Positions 47,001-57,005 of a stretch of DNA of 64,000 nt are shown one piece after another. The translations under genes and the position numbers were made by a program. Position 1 is the first letter of the stretch, and each line of letters begins with the position of its first letter. Source of the stretch: Quercus robur (Eukaryota > Streptophyta > Magnoliopsida > Fagales > Fagaceae); the NCBI RefSeq assembly GCF_932294415.1, contig NC_065538.1, positions 41,112,843 through 41,176,842 on the forward strand, written 5' to 3'. Under the pieces are notes generated by a model. It ran no database searches. It was not told where the DNA came from and saw only the letters and a list, made by a program, of their open reading frames with translations.

Positions 47001-49708
47001 ATTAAAGCCTGAAAATCAGCAAGAGCGGAAAGGTTTGTTATATCAATCACTAGTAGAGGAAAGAAACAGATTAGAAGCTCAGGCCAGAAGAGCTGGATCT
47101 CTTCATGCAGAAATTTTGGATCTATATCATGAGGTATTTTTATAAGTTCATATCTGTCAGAGAATGCTTAAATTTCTATATAGGGTCAAGGTTAATGTTT
47201 TGAAGTCCAACCTAGTCCTAGCAAGGTTCTGAGCACTGACAGTGGGAATCAAATAATTTATTGGGTGCACCAATGCTTTGCTAATATTAGCACTGATGGC
47301 CCATGGTAGGGCCATCTGCTGTGCCTCTTTGTGCGGGCATTGAACCCAGGACCAAGTTTTTGTTTTGGTGTTTCTTGTGGTTGTCAAATTATCTGTAAGT
47401 TCCCATTTAAATGGTTGAGAGTTAATTTAAGTAGGGTGCCAAACTACAGTGAGGAGAAACTAGGATGAAGTAATTGGGTTATTTTTTAAGAACTTGCATT
47501 TTTTAAAAATTGTCAAATCAAGGCTATTTTATTCCATTATTAACTTTTTCATATTTCTAAAAAAAGAAAATTTGAATTTTTAATAGAACTTAGTGGTATT
47601 GTCAAAGTTAGACTACATGTCAAAATTCAAACGTAACTCTTTTGTTTCTAATCGCAGCAACTTGGATTTTGAATGATTTGCCATTCTTGAATTAATTATT
47701 GTGATAGTTGTTTGATAATATTTTCTGCTTCCCCCCACCCCCCAAATAATTTTATGGGTGTAGATCCAAAATGAAGCAGAGGATCTTGGTGGGCGTGAGA
47801 CAGCTCTTAGGGTGAAGGAAACCCAACAGGTCCAGAAAGAATTAAAGACTGCAAAATCTCAGCTGGATGTTGTGATACAGGAGTTTGAAAATGGACTCAG
47901 AATTGCCAGTGCTGATCAGTTTAATTCACTGATCAAGAAATCAGAATCAGAAATTGCCTCTATAGTTGAAGCTCACTGTCCTCGTGATGCTTATTCTGTC
48001 AATGATACAGATTCCAAATCTTATACACCTCAAATTGGAGAGCAAGTCCAGGTGACGGGATTGGGACGTAAGTTAGCTACTGTGGTTGAAGCACCTGAAG
48101 ATGATGAAACTGTCCTAGTACAACATGGTCAAATAAAGGTCCGTGTAAAGAAAAGCAACATCAGATCTATTGCAAGTAGCGAAAGGAATACTGAAACTAG
48201 ATATGCCCCACGTTTGAGAAGGCAGGTATGTACTAAGTAGTGCTTTGCAGAAGTTAAGACATTTCTCATCTAGATTAGTTGTTAACTGACCATAAATTGT
48301 AGGGCCTAATCCCTTTTGCACATAAAAGGATTTGGCTAAGCAAGTAGGGGCATTAGGCGAAATGATCCCAATGAATTTGATTAATTTGACTTTGCCTGAG
48401 GAAGTTAGGCCCCTTTGTACACAAGCACATTCTTCCATGGTTCCACCTTGACATCAAGTGTTTCCATCTAAGCTTACTTTCACATACCATCCTCATGTCA
48501 TCGGTGGCATGCCACTACAGTCATTTTCCACTTGTTTATAATGAATTATGTGTATTGCATTTGCATCAGTTGAAGCTCTATGAAACTGTAACACTTGACT
48601 GTCTCTTTCTCTCGATGAGTTTACTACTTTGCATAAGCTTTTTCAAGTTTGTTCCAGGCTCTTGTTTCATTGGAGTATAATCTTCTCGTATTTATAGTCA
48701 CACTTCTAAGTACCCATCAATTTCATACTCTCAATACCACTCAACTCACCACAATCCAGACTGCATGAGTTCTCCTATGTGAAACCCTTCGTGCAATCCT
48801 GTTTTTTCTAGAGCAATGTATATAAGGCCTTGGAAATGATTTTTTTTTTCACTGTTATTATTATACATTTCTTCTCGGGTGTTCTTGTCCCTCTAATGCC
48901 TTTTACATGAAGGAAGTCTCTTCCCTGCACACCGCACTCTATAATATTAACGGCAGTCAGTTTCTGTTCTTGTAGACATTTGTTTTCAAGTTATTCCTAC
49001 CATTTTTACTTTATTGGTGAAACCTGAAAGATAAATTCCTTTCACAAGCCAAGTTAAAGTTTTAACTTCAGTTCACGTAATTGAGTACAATGTGACATTT
49101 AATCATCGCATTTAGTTCTCTTCAAGTTCTAACCCCAGAATATGGCAGTATGTTTTATACAAGTACACATATTGCACTTCAACTTGTTGGATCCTATTCC
49201 TTTTAGTTGAGACAGATCTTAATCATGATGTAAACACATAATCCTTCTTTAACTGTTTATTCTGAAACTTGAAAAAAGAAAAAAAAAAAAGATTTATCCT
49301 TGAACATTGGTTGGGATTGTGTGGCAATTGTTTGAACTAGTCATCTTCATTGACATTTAACAGACATGAATCTGATTGTTTACATCAATACTGTAGGGTC
49401 AGCAGAGCAAAAAGCTCCAGGCTCTTCCAGAGCCAAAAAAGGGCGAGGAGGTTTCATATGGCCCATTGGTGCAGACATCAAAGAACACAGTGGATTTACG
49501 TGGTAAACGAGTGGAAGAAGCTTCGTACCACCTCGAAATGGCCATCTCTGCAAGTGGACCATATTCGGTTCTATTTGTCATACATGGGATGGGCACTGGG
49601 GCTGTTAAGGAGCGTGCACTTGAGATATTAAACAATCATCCACGTATAGTCAAGTATGAACAAGAAAGTCCAATGAATTATGGATGTACAGTTGCTTATA
49701 TTAAGTGA
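41438..49708 (+). CDS. MUTS2: MutS2-type ATPase with C-terminal Smr domain, five exons, complete
   Basis: Exons are 41438-41934, 45560-46523, 46609-47133, 47764-48225 and 49397-49708, all with GT-AG introns and consistent phases, giving 919 residues. MutS2 proteins are ATPases related to mismatch-repair MutS that act on branched DNA or, in bacteria, on collided ribosomes; plant forms are usually sent to organelles. The N-terminus has a Ser/Thr/Ala/Pro-rich, acid-poor start that fits a transit peptide (about 1-50). An alanine run and five methionines lie near 92-104. Then come the MutS core and clamp, Walker A GPNTGGKT (439-446), Walker B LVLIDEIGSGTD (515-526), a coiled-coil linker, and the Smr domain with VDLRGKR (about 848-854) and HGMGTG, the nuclease-type motifs. 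Intron 1 is 3.6 kb and contains MITEs and an L1 fragment. The gene looks intact. Confidence 0.92.
41972..42025 (+). mobile_element. Micro-retroposon in MutS2 intron 1: 20-base insert, 17-base perfect duplication
   Basis: AGAGAAGGATTTAATTT occurs at 41972-41988 and 42009-42025. The insert GTTTCTCAAAAAAAGAAAAA (41989-42008) has the TTCTC-A(n) end. It starts 38 bases after the intron 1 donor site. Confidence 0.7.
42676..42874 (+). mobile_element. MITE copy A in MutS2 intron 1
   Basis: 199 bases, preceded and followed by CTTAG (42671-42675, 42875-42879). Near the ends it has GTCTGTTTG and CCAAACAC as inverted words. No coding capacity. Same family as 6357-6548. Confidence 0.75.
42880..43078 (+). 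mobile_element. MITE copy B, head-to-tail with copy A
   Basis: Also 199 bases, sharing the middle CTTAG with copy A and followed by another CTTAG (43079-43083). The two copies differ at many positions, so they are either two insertions at the same target word or an old dimer. Confidence 0.75.
43110..44159 (+). mobile_element. 5'-truncated L1 fragment in MutS2 intron 1
   Basis: It reads as the end of plant L1 ORF2: AFVVGDGSRICFWHDRWVGD near 43146, then a zinc-binding connection (VAFFLWTAAHGQILTLDNL near 43540, HCP near 43680) and a terminal VVWLERNRCSFE stretch near 43838. It ends in poly(A) at 44143-44159 after ATTAATTATC. Frame changes and stops are present (for example near 43500 and 43746). 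The 5' end and target duplication could not be fixed. It has no RNase H domain, unlike the L1 at 33750. Confidence 0.8.
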
Positions 49709-50220
49709 AACCTCAGTTGCTTGGTCCAATGAAGTATGTCATACTTGTGACCAGTTTTGAATTGTATATATACATGGGTTGAATGACTCACAGTCAGTAA
49801 TCATAGTTCATTGAGTTTGATTGCTTCGTGCCACTTCCAATTCTCTACCTTTTGTCTCCACAACCTTCATGAACTTGTTCAATCTAGAATTAAAGCCAAT
49901 ATATGATCACCACAATATATTTAATCAGTATCTAGTACAACTCTGGTCCCGAAAGAATGTTATGTTTGGATGATACACAGGTCATTCTTTGATGTTATAT
50001 TTGTAGGTAAAAAGATGGGAAGAATAAGAAGGCAAAGGAAAAAGGACCAAAAATATATGTACCTATCCTTTTGTTTTCCAGAATAGTTCATTCATTTTAC
50101 TATTATTCCAAACCGTTAATTGAGTTTTGTCTTTATTTATCCGATGAACATTTGACTGTTGAATTTAACAGACACCTCCTGATCCTGAAGCATAAACAAG
50201 AGACTTTTGGTTTTGGCACT
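49709..50220. other. 3' flank of MutS2
   Basis: AT-rich spacer between two genes on the same strand, with no coding sequence. Possible polyadenylation sequence lies within 49760-49930, but no single signal stands out. Confidence 0.4.
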
Positions 50221-50369
50221 ATGCATGCTGCGTGTCACAGGCACAGCAACCTTGGTTAGACACGTGCACGTTACACGTATCACTCGAGCAAACCTTACAG
50301 CTGCCACATGGATTACTACCAACACAGCACTCTTGTGAGCCTGAGGTAGCAAACTTTGATTCAAGTACT
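50219..50369 (-). other. Cysteine-dense minus-strand open segment
   Basis: Read on the minus strand, the segment after a good acceptor-like TTGTTGTAG (complement of about 50370-50378) encodes a 49-residue tail with nine cysteines in about 32 residues (including CGSCKVC and GCCAC), ending at a stop at 50219-50221. Nearby on the same strand GAG|GTGAGC (complement near 50441) looks like a splice donor. It might be the last exon of a small disulfide-rich or metal-binding peptide, but no first exon or start is recognised. Overlap with the ACGT cluster suggests it may instead be promoter DNA. Confidence 0.25.
50261..50278 (+). promoter_or_regulatory. Cluster of three ACGT cores (G-box type) upstream of the TSJT1-like gene
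   Basis: CACGTG (50261-50266), CACGTT (50267-50272) and ACACGT (50273-50278) lie side by side about 240 bases before the ATG. Such clusters bind bZIP or bHLH factors and often mediate ABA, sugar or light responses, which suits this gene family. An RY-like ATGCATGC is at 50221-50228. Confidence 0.45.
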
Positions 50370-50515
50370 ACAACAAATAATGATAAGTATAAAAAAGTAA
50401 AAATAATAAGAAGAAATATAAAAGCATCTATGAAGCTCACCTCTATTTAATTCACCGAAGTATATGTATTAGTTTCTATTCAGAGCAATAGCTGTTTTTG
50501 AAATTTTGCTTGAAA

Positions 50516-53007
50516 ATGTTGGCTGTTTTTGAGAAAGCAATAGGGAACCCACCAGAGGAGCTGAAGCTTCCTTCAATGGGGTTAGAAACTATGAAATCCC
50601 GGCAAGATATAGTTGATATTGTTCGGTCATTGTGGCCAGACTCCACGGTTTACAGCCTTGCAAATTGGAATTTTATGGCTTCATCACATGAAAATGAAAG
50701 TCCATCACAGCCCAGGTATTACATAACAATATTGCTATTATTATCAACCAAAAAAAAAAAAAAAAAAAAATTCAACATTCAACATTTGCTAAGGTGGTAA
50801 GTTTGGTAAATTATGATTGATGGCTGTAAATCACTTTTATAAAAGCTCACCATCGACACTACTTTTATTTTACACTAACTTAATTTGTCATCATTATGAA
50901 AAAAAATTATAAAAATTTTATGTCACTAGATTTATTATTTTACAAATATAGTTGCTACCAAATTGGGATAGTAAAATCCATGGAAGAGGCTTTATTTAAA
51001 TCTTTATAGGACCAACAGTGTCACCTTATCACATCAAATTATCAATTTTATAAGGAGTTTTGAAAAATTAGATTGAGAAAGTTACATTTTCAACCTCATA
51101 ACTTAAGGCTGATTTCAAATTAAACTATATACTTTTGAAAACCTTTCAATTCAATTAAAATTACACGGTGACGTAGTTAATGGAAAATGCTTATACAAAA
51201 CAATGATAGAGTGCTTTTCTTGCTTTTGAAAATAGAAGTTAACCTTGTAAGCTTCTCAAAAAAAAAAAAAAAAAAAAAAAAGAGTTAACCTTATAAAAGC
51301 AAGCTTGAAGTTTTGCTAGAGATTGTCAAATTATCTGAAACTTTAAAAATAAGTATGCCAAAAATTTTATAGCTGAACTGATAACTTTTGGTGTTTTCAA
51401 TGGAGATATCTAAGTTCAAATTTCCTATACCCATTGTAACTATTGAATTATTTAAAAAAAAAAAAAAGTATAAAATAAATTTAAGTGCACTAAATTAACT
51501 GGCTCATTTCTATGTTATAAGGTCTATTGTAGTCACAGATGATATCTTCTGCGTTATTACTGGGGCTCTAGAGAACACAACTGAACTAAGACGACATTAT
51601 GGTCTTTCAAGACAAGCCACAGATGCCATGGTTATAGTTGAAGTTTATAAGGTTCTAAGAGATCGAGCACCCTACCCATCTGATCAAGTCATTAAAGATC
51701 TTGAAGGAAAATTTGCATTCATTCTCTTTGATGCTAGATCTGGAACACTTTTTATAGCCCGGGTGAGTTCAAGCCTATAATACTTATTTTGTATTGGTTT
51801 GTAGATTAACTTTAACAACACTAGAACTAGGTTACATAAATTATATTTATATATAGCGATTCATTTTGGAATTTTTCTACAATATCAACTTACCTTGTTT
51901 TCTATTCAACTTTGTTTAACTCTGAACATGACATTGTCAATGTTTTGGACCTAGCATGTATATGCTTGTACAACACTTTCGAGTGATGTTTCCTCTTCTC
52001 TTACATGAATGATGGATCCTATCATGAATTTTATTAGTGAGATCTTCTATTACGTGAGAGGAGTGTTTCTCCAAAGTATAGAATAATTTCTCTAGTAGAG
52101 ATAAAATTGAATCACTGCATTGTACTTGAACAATGAAATGAAAGTTAATCTCTGACAAAGACAGACCATAAAAAACATGGTCATCACCAAATTTTAAATG
52201 CAAAGGGAACAATAATGACTTATCATCGTTTGCGATGATGGATGCTATGCTATAATTTCTATTAAATGCCATTGTATGACGCTTGAATCACTTTTTTGGG
52301 GGTCGGAATGTTAATTCACATTGGAGTCCTTAGCTTCGCATGAGATGTCCAAGGCAGCACACCCTTTGTAATAAGAAATGCTAGATACTAAAGAGAAAAA
52401 TATTATGTGACAATGCTAGTAATTGTTGCTACCATTTTTAGGATCGTGAAGGATGCATAGAACTTCATTGGGGAATAACCGGTGATGGATCCTTGGTTTG
52501 CTGCAATGATCTCAATATTACAAGAGAGGCCTGTGGAAAATCTTGTGCACCTTTTCCTCCTGGTTAGTTCAGCTCACTCTTTTTTGCATATTGCTCTCTT
52601 TGGTAGCTCCTAGCAATTAAAAACTCAAGGAAATTACTAAAAAAATAATCTCAACCAAACTTAAATGATATCTTGTAACAGTCATTTCATGAATTCTTAA
52701 GTTTTGTAAAGTTCTTTCCTCTACAGCTATAAGCTACATGTGCTATTTTGATATGCTGAAAAGTGGTTTTTCCTAATGGCTAATGCATGGCATAACAGGG
52801 TGCATTTTCATGAATGGAAGTGGGCTTAAAAGCTTTGATCATCCACTTTACAAGGTTAGAGCAATTGCTCGTGAAGATGACAATGGCCTCATTTGTAGAG
52901 TAATGTTTCAGGTGGACTTGTACACAAGGCTCCCTAGCATTCCACGCACTGGAAGTGCAGCAAATTGGGCAGAAAATGCTGCTGTCCCTGGGAAAGAAAA
53001 TATCTGA
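50516..53007 (+). CDS. Stem-specific TSJT1 / Wali7-like (DUF3700) protein, four exons, complete
   Basis: Exons are 50516-50715, 51522-51762, 52442-52562 and 52799-53007, with GT-AG introns and matching phases, giving 256 residues. The product belongs to the plant DUF3700 family (aluminium-induced Wali7, TSJT1-like), which has a glutamine-amidotransferase class II fold but whose biochemical role is unknown. Transcripts of relatives respond to sugar starvation, metals and auxin. Diagnostic parts are MLAVFEKAIGNPPEEL at the start, VVTDDIFCVITGALENTTEL (exon 2), the LEGKFAFILFDARSGTLFIARD stretch across exons 2/3, HWGITGDGSLV, KSCAPFPPGCIFMNGSGLKS (exons 3/4) and LYTRLPSIPRTGSAANW. The ATG is chosen because family members begin ML.(I/V)F. 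It lies about 800 bases downstream of MutS2 in the same orientation. No damage is seen. Confidence 0.92.
51237..51292 (+). mobile_element. Micro-retroposon in intron 1 of the TSJT1-like gene
   Basis: AGTTAACCTT occurs at 51237-51246 and 51283-51292. The 36-base insert contains GCTTCTC followed by a run of about 24 A. The duplication is short (10 bases), so this case is weaker than the others. Confidence 0.5.
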
Positions 53008-53698
53008 GATTTTGCAAGCTGGTAATCAAACTGTGTTGTAATAAGGCCAATGTTCTAGAAATGTGTTAATGGTTCATGTTTGATGAAAAAAGGAAGGAGT
53101 ACAGCATGTTAGTTTTCATTGAAGTAATGCTAGAGACCCAATAAATTTCACAACTTGTTAAGGTGGAAAATTGCAATTGGTACAATATCACTTTTACATG
53201 AATTCACCTCTAACATCATGATTATTATACACCAGACAACTTGCCAACTTAACAATTATGAAAAAGTTGCAAAATTTATTGTGTAAGTAGACTTATTACA
53301 TCTTTTTTTGCTCTTTCCACCAAATGAATATTTAGAACTTCAAAAGGCTCTCTTTAAATTGTTTGGTAGTTTCACCTGCGTCCAATAATTCATACCTGAT
53401 ACAGAAGTTTACACTAGACACCCTTTTTCAAGAAGGAAAGGACTACTTCTTGTACTATTTCTTTTTCTTCTAAAGCTAATCTTTATGATCCTAGGCTAAA
53501 TGGTTACTAATTAAAGTAATTTAAGTGGCAATTGATTTAAGAGGAACAAACAATTTACACATAGCGTAAATGTAGGTGTGGGCATATTGACTGTTGTCCT
53601 GTTATCTTACAACATGCTTTTAGGATTACACCTTACCTTAAGAAACATGTGATTTAAAATTTCGGATTTCAAGTGACATAGGTCTAAATATCTAGGGG
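53008..53698. other. 3' flank of the TSJT1-like gene
   Basis: No gene. About 53135-53290 has AATAAATTTCACAACTTGTT-like and AAGTTGCAAAATTTATTGTG-like inverted ends, so an old MITE may lie here. Confidence 0.4.
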
Positions 53699-53705
53699 AA
53701 AGTAT

Positions 53706-53913
53706 GTAACGTCCCAGTCAGTTAGACAAAAAAAAAAAAAAAAAATGAAAAGAAAGGAAGAGTGAGCCGGCCAAAGAGGGAAGATAAGGTGGAGTGAAAT
53801 GTGTGGTGGGAATGGGTGGACTGTGGAGTAGGTGGAACGTGAGACCCATTAAAAATCTGACTTTCATTTTTTTTTTGTTTTTTTTTTTTTTGTCTGACTG
53901 ACTGGGATGTTAC
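53706..53913. mobile_element. MITE with 27-base terminal inverted repeats
   Basis: The left end (53706-53732, starting GTAACGTCCCAGTCAG) and right end (ending CTGACTGGGATGTTAC at 53913) are inverted copies with two differences in 27 bases. AAAGTAT (53699-53705) and AAAGCAT (53914-53920) flank it, a likely target duplication with one change. 208 bases, no coding sequence. Confidence 0.8.
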
Positions 53914-53920
53914 AAAGCAT

Positions 53921-54228
53921 GTTGTAATTCATCCAACAATCGACTCAGATGTTTGCTTTAATTTAATTCAGAAATTTATTGGTTTTTTTGTTTTTTTTTT
54001 CAAACGTACTGTAATTTATAAGGATTTACAATATTTCATTTTTAAATAGATTTCAGAAACTATAATATTCAATCATCTGTTGGATGTATAGTAAAAACAT
54101 GGTTTGAAGATTTTTTTAAGAGATAAACAGCGGTTAGTGCTTACAATAGTAAATGGTTATGTTTAGCTAACACACTTATTTTGGTTAAATTATTTGCTGA
54201 GAGGCCTAGCTAGCTAGCCCCGGTCCGA
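53921..54228. other. AT-rich spacer
   Basis: No gene or bounded element seen. It is the 3' flank of the minus-strand glycine-rich gene. Confidence 0.45.
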
Positions 54229-54430
54229 CTACCCTGACTCTGGGGCTATGGCATCCTCAGTAGTAGTGTGCTTTTGATCATCATGATGATTAATTATGTC
54301 CTGAATCCTTGCCAGTGCTTCCATGAGTGAACCCTTTGGGCCACTAAGATCCTCACCATCATGGACCTTAATTGAACCAAACACAGGTGTATAGTTCCCA
54401 CAATCAACGTACAGTTTAATTGAACCAAAT

Positions 54431-54983
54431 TCAAGAAGACTCACTAATGTGCATAGCGGTGGGCCATCCAATCCAGAGCCATAACCAGGAAGACCTACCA
54501 ATGGGATTGTCCCCCCAACTCACATAACCACCACCACTTCTAGACCCAGTGTCAAAACCACTACCAGAAGAACCAGAACCACTGTCTGCACCATTGCTAG
54601 AACCTTCATGACCTTTAACTTTTCCACTGTCAGAACTAGAACCAGAACCAGTACTACTAGTTCCACCTCCAGCTGAACCACTAGCTTGACCCCCAGAACC
54701 ACCAGGTCCAGCATCTACACCAACCCCAGAACCCTGACCACTACGAGGACTAAAGATAGTACCACTAATCCCACTTGGACTAAACCCAATGCTGCCACCA
54801 CCACCATTTCCCCATGACCATTGACCATATTCCTTCAAATCTTTTTTGGATGCCAAGACCCCCTGGTTTATCAGCTACTGGTTCATCCTTGAAAGTGAGA
54901 ACTGGTCTATGAGCACTGCAAAATCCCCAGCTTAGAAAAACTAGAAAGTAGGCTAGATAAGCATACGATCTAATCGCTGCCAT
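54431..54983 (-). CDS. Secreted glycine/serine-rich protein, apparent one-base frame slip
   Basis: The minus-strand ATG at 54981-54983 opens MAAIRSYAYLAYFLVFLSWGFCSA, a good signal peptide with likely cleavage after the second alanine-containing SA (residue 24). HRPVLTFKDEPVADKPGG follows. At a run of five G (complement of 54859-54863) the frame must change by one base to continue into a Gly/Ser-rich tract (SKKDLKEYGQWSWGNGGGG, then GSGSSGSG-type repeats) that ends at a stop at 54431-54433. A third frame also stays open from 54501 to 54229. Gly-rich secreted proteins of this type are thought to act in the cell wall. The clean promoter and signal peptide argue for a real gene; the slip is either a natural knock-out or a homopolymer sequence error. 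The family is not identified further. Confidence 0.55.
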
Positions 54984-55032
54984 TTTTAACTAATTCCTTG
55001 CTCAAACTGCTATGGCTCGTGCTCGTGAAGGG

Positions 55033-55042
55033 TATTATATAG
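55033..55042 (-). promoter_or_regulatory. TATA box of the glycine-rich gene
   Basis: The minus strand reads CTATATAATA about 50 bases before the ATG at 54983. The spacing implies a very short leader of about 20 bases. Confidence 0.55.
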
Positions 55043-55396
55043 TGACTGGTATGCAAGGGTGGTTGATTTGCTTTGAGTGAACAAGGCGCACTTAAAGAAT
55101 GAAGTTGGCTGTGGTAGAGTGAGATAGGGCAAATAATGAGATCATATGTATACATCATGCATTTTGTAATGGGAATCAGGTATCACTCATGGTGTTTGTG
55201 TTGAGTGACTCAAGAATTACGTGTTGTTAATTGCACTATTTTTTTTAGTTTATGTTTGGTTGGAGGGAATGGGAGAGAAGGGAGGAGAAAAAAAAAATAA
55301 TTCTTTTTTCTTCGTTTGGTTAGAAGTAAATTAAAGAGGAGAGATAAAGGAAATGTGGATTCTAAATCGAAATGAAATGGTTTCGAGTGATACCAC

Positions 55397-55446
<50 letters not shown>

Positions 55447-55932
55447 CCAACACCATAAAATTATTTAATTACTCTTATATCCTTGAAATTTATTGAATTT
55501 TTTTTTGAAATTATTTTTATATTCTCGTAATTAATTATTAATTTATAATTTATAACAAAAATAGTAAAATAATATTTTGTTATTATTATTATTTTTAGTT
55601 ATCTTTCTCTCCTTTATCTTTCCATCTACATCCCAAATACGCTTACGTGTAGAGTATGGGGCATTGACTTCCTTCAAACCAACACAGTCTTAGTGAGTGC
55701 AAGATCGTTGCCTTGGCTTCCATTTTAGGAGTAATTTTACTAAAGTAACCATAAAGACTGGCTTTGTTATGCTCCAGCCGGTCCTAGGCTTTAGTTCTTG
55801 GGGTAGGGCTCCTACTAAAGTTTGCCTCTAAATGTATGGGATAACAAGTGATTTTTTTTATTAAAAAAAAAAAAAAAAAAAAAAAAAGGAGTTATACAGT
55901 TTTTCCTCCAACATTTTTAATGCCCAAAAGAT

Positions 55933-56108
55933 TGAGTAGTGCTAGAAATATTACAAATTTGGCTATATATATCTTACAAATTGATATTTCACTAATCACA
56001 AGAAGTAATTGAAATAATAATTTATTAGCTTGTTAATATGTCACCAATCACACTCATTGTTACATTAATTTGTAAGTTTTTTGCAGTCAAATTTGTAGTA
56101 ACTTCATT
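55933..56108. mobile_element. MITE-like repeat of a dispersed family
   Basis: Ends such as AGTGCTAGAAATATTACAAA and AAATTTGTAGTAACTTCA are inverted relatives, and the CACCAATCAC core recurs in the copies near 58772-58940 and 63079-63258. Confidence 0.45.
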
Positions 56109-56471
56109 CTAAAAAAATATTATGGCAAGTGAATTGGTGATATTAAAAAGTAATAATAATAGAATTTTTAAAAAAGTAATAATAATGCATTTTACAACAA
56201 TAACAACAACTAATGTTATTTTGGCCTTAAAAATCTCAAATTGTTGGGGATCCTTGACAGATAAGTTAAGATAGGCCACATGTATTGTTTTCCCTCATTC
56301 TATTATATTTGAAGTCCTACTTTTTGTTATTTCCTTAATTAACAAGTCATTTCTAATTACCTCTACTAATGTTATTTTGAGTCTTCCTCTATTTTTTTTT
56401 TTTTGGTATTATTTAAGTGATATTTAAATATAAAAAATGATCATTTAAAGTTATCAATTATCAGTTTATCA

Positions 56472-56531
56472 CCTTAGGTCTTACAATAGATTCTCAAAAA
56501 AAAAAAAAAAAAAAACCTTAGGTCTTACAAT
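56472..56531 (+). mobile_element. Micro-retroposon: 28-base insert in a 16-base perfect duplication
   Basis: CCTTAGGTCTTACAAT is at 56472-56487 and 56516-56531. The insert is AGATTCTC plus 20 A. GATTCTC-A(n) equals the last bases of the L1 at 33750-39546. Confidence 0.75.
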
Positions 56532-56921
56532 TGTATTGAGTCAACCTTATCCTCCACTTGTTTTTGTATTCCTAGAGTAGAAAATATAGCCAACAATCAA
56601 GCCCGGAAAATTTTCACTTAGCCAAATAAGATTTTCTTTGATTGTGTTATTTTCTCCTCCCTTCAACGTTGGCCCAATTTTATATATGGTCCAATTTTCA
56701 TAACTCAAGAATATATCATATATGGTTTTTTGCACTTGGAGAGTAAATCTACGGTATTCTACTTCAGAGAATTAGATAAAACACAATATAGACTTGTGGT
56801 TAATTTTAGACATGTATCCAAATTGTCTCGGATCTAGTATACTAGAGCATTGGATCCAAGCCAAAACCCATTCTTAGATACCCTCAAAGCCTTGTTGCTT
56901 TACATAATACAAAGAACCACC

Positions 56922-56922
<1 letters not shown>

Positions 56923-57002
<80 letters not shown>
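56923..57002. repeat. 52-base C homopolymer joined to an (AC)n microsatellite
   Basis: Uninterrupted C at 56923-56974 followed by alternating AC to 57002. The minus strand is a 52-base G run able to form quadruplexes. The exact length may be an assembly estimate. Confidence 0.85.

Positions 57003-57005
<3 letters not shown>

Noticed and set aside
47157-47387. Minus-strand open frame in MutS2 intron 3
   Set aside because: No domain or start context; it lies in an intron of a well supported gene.
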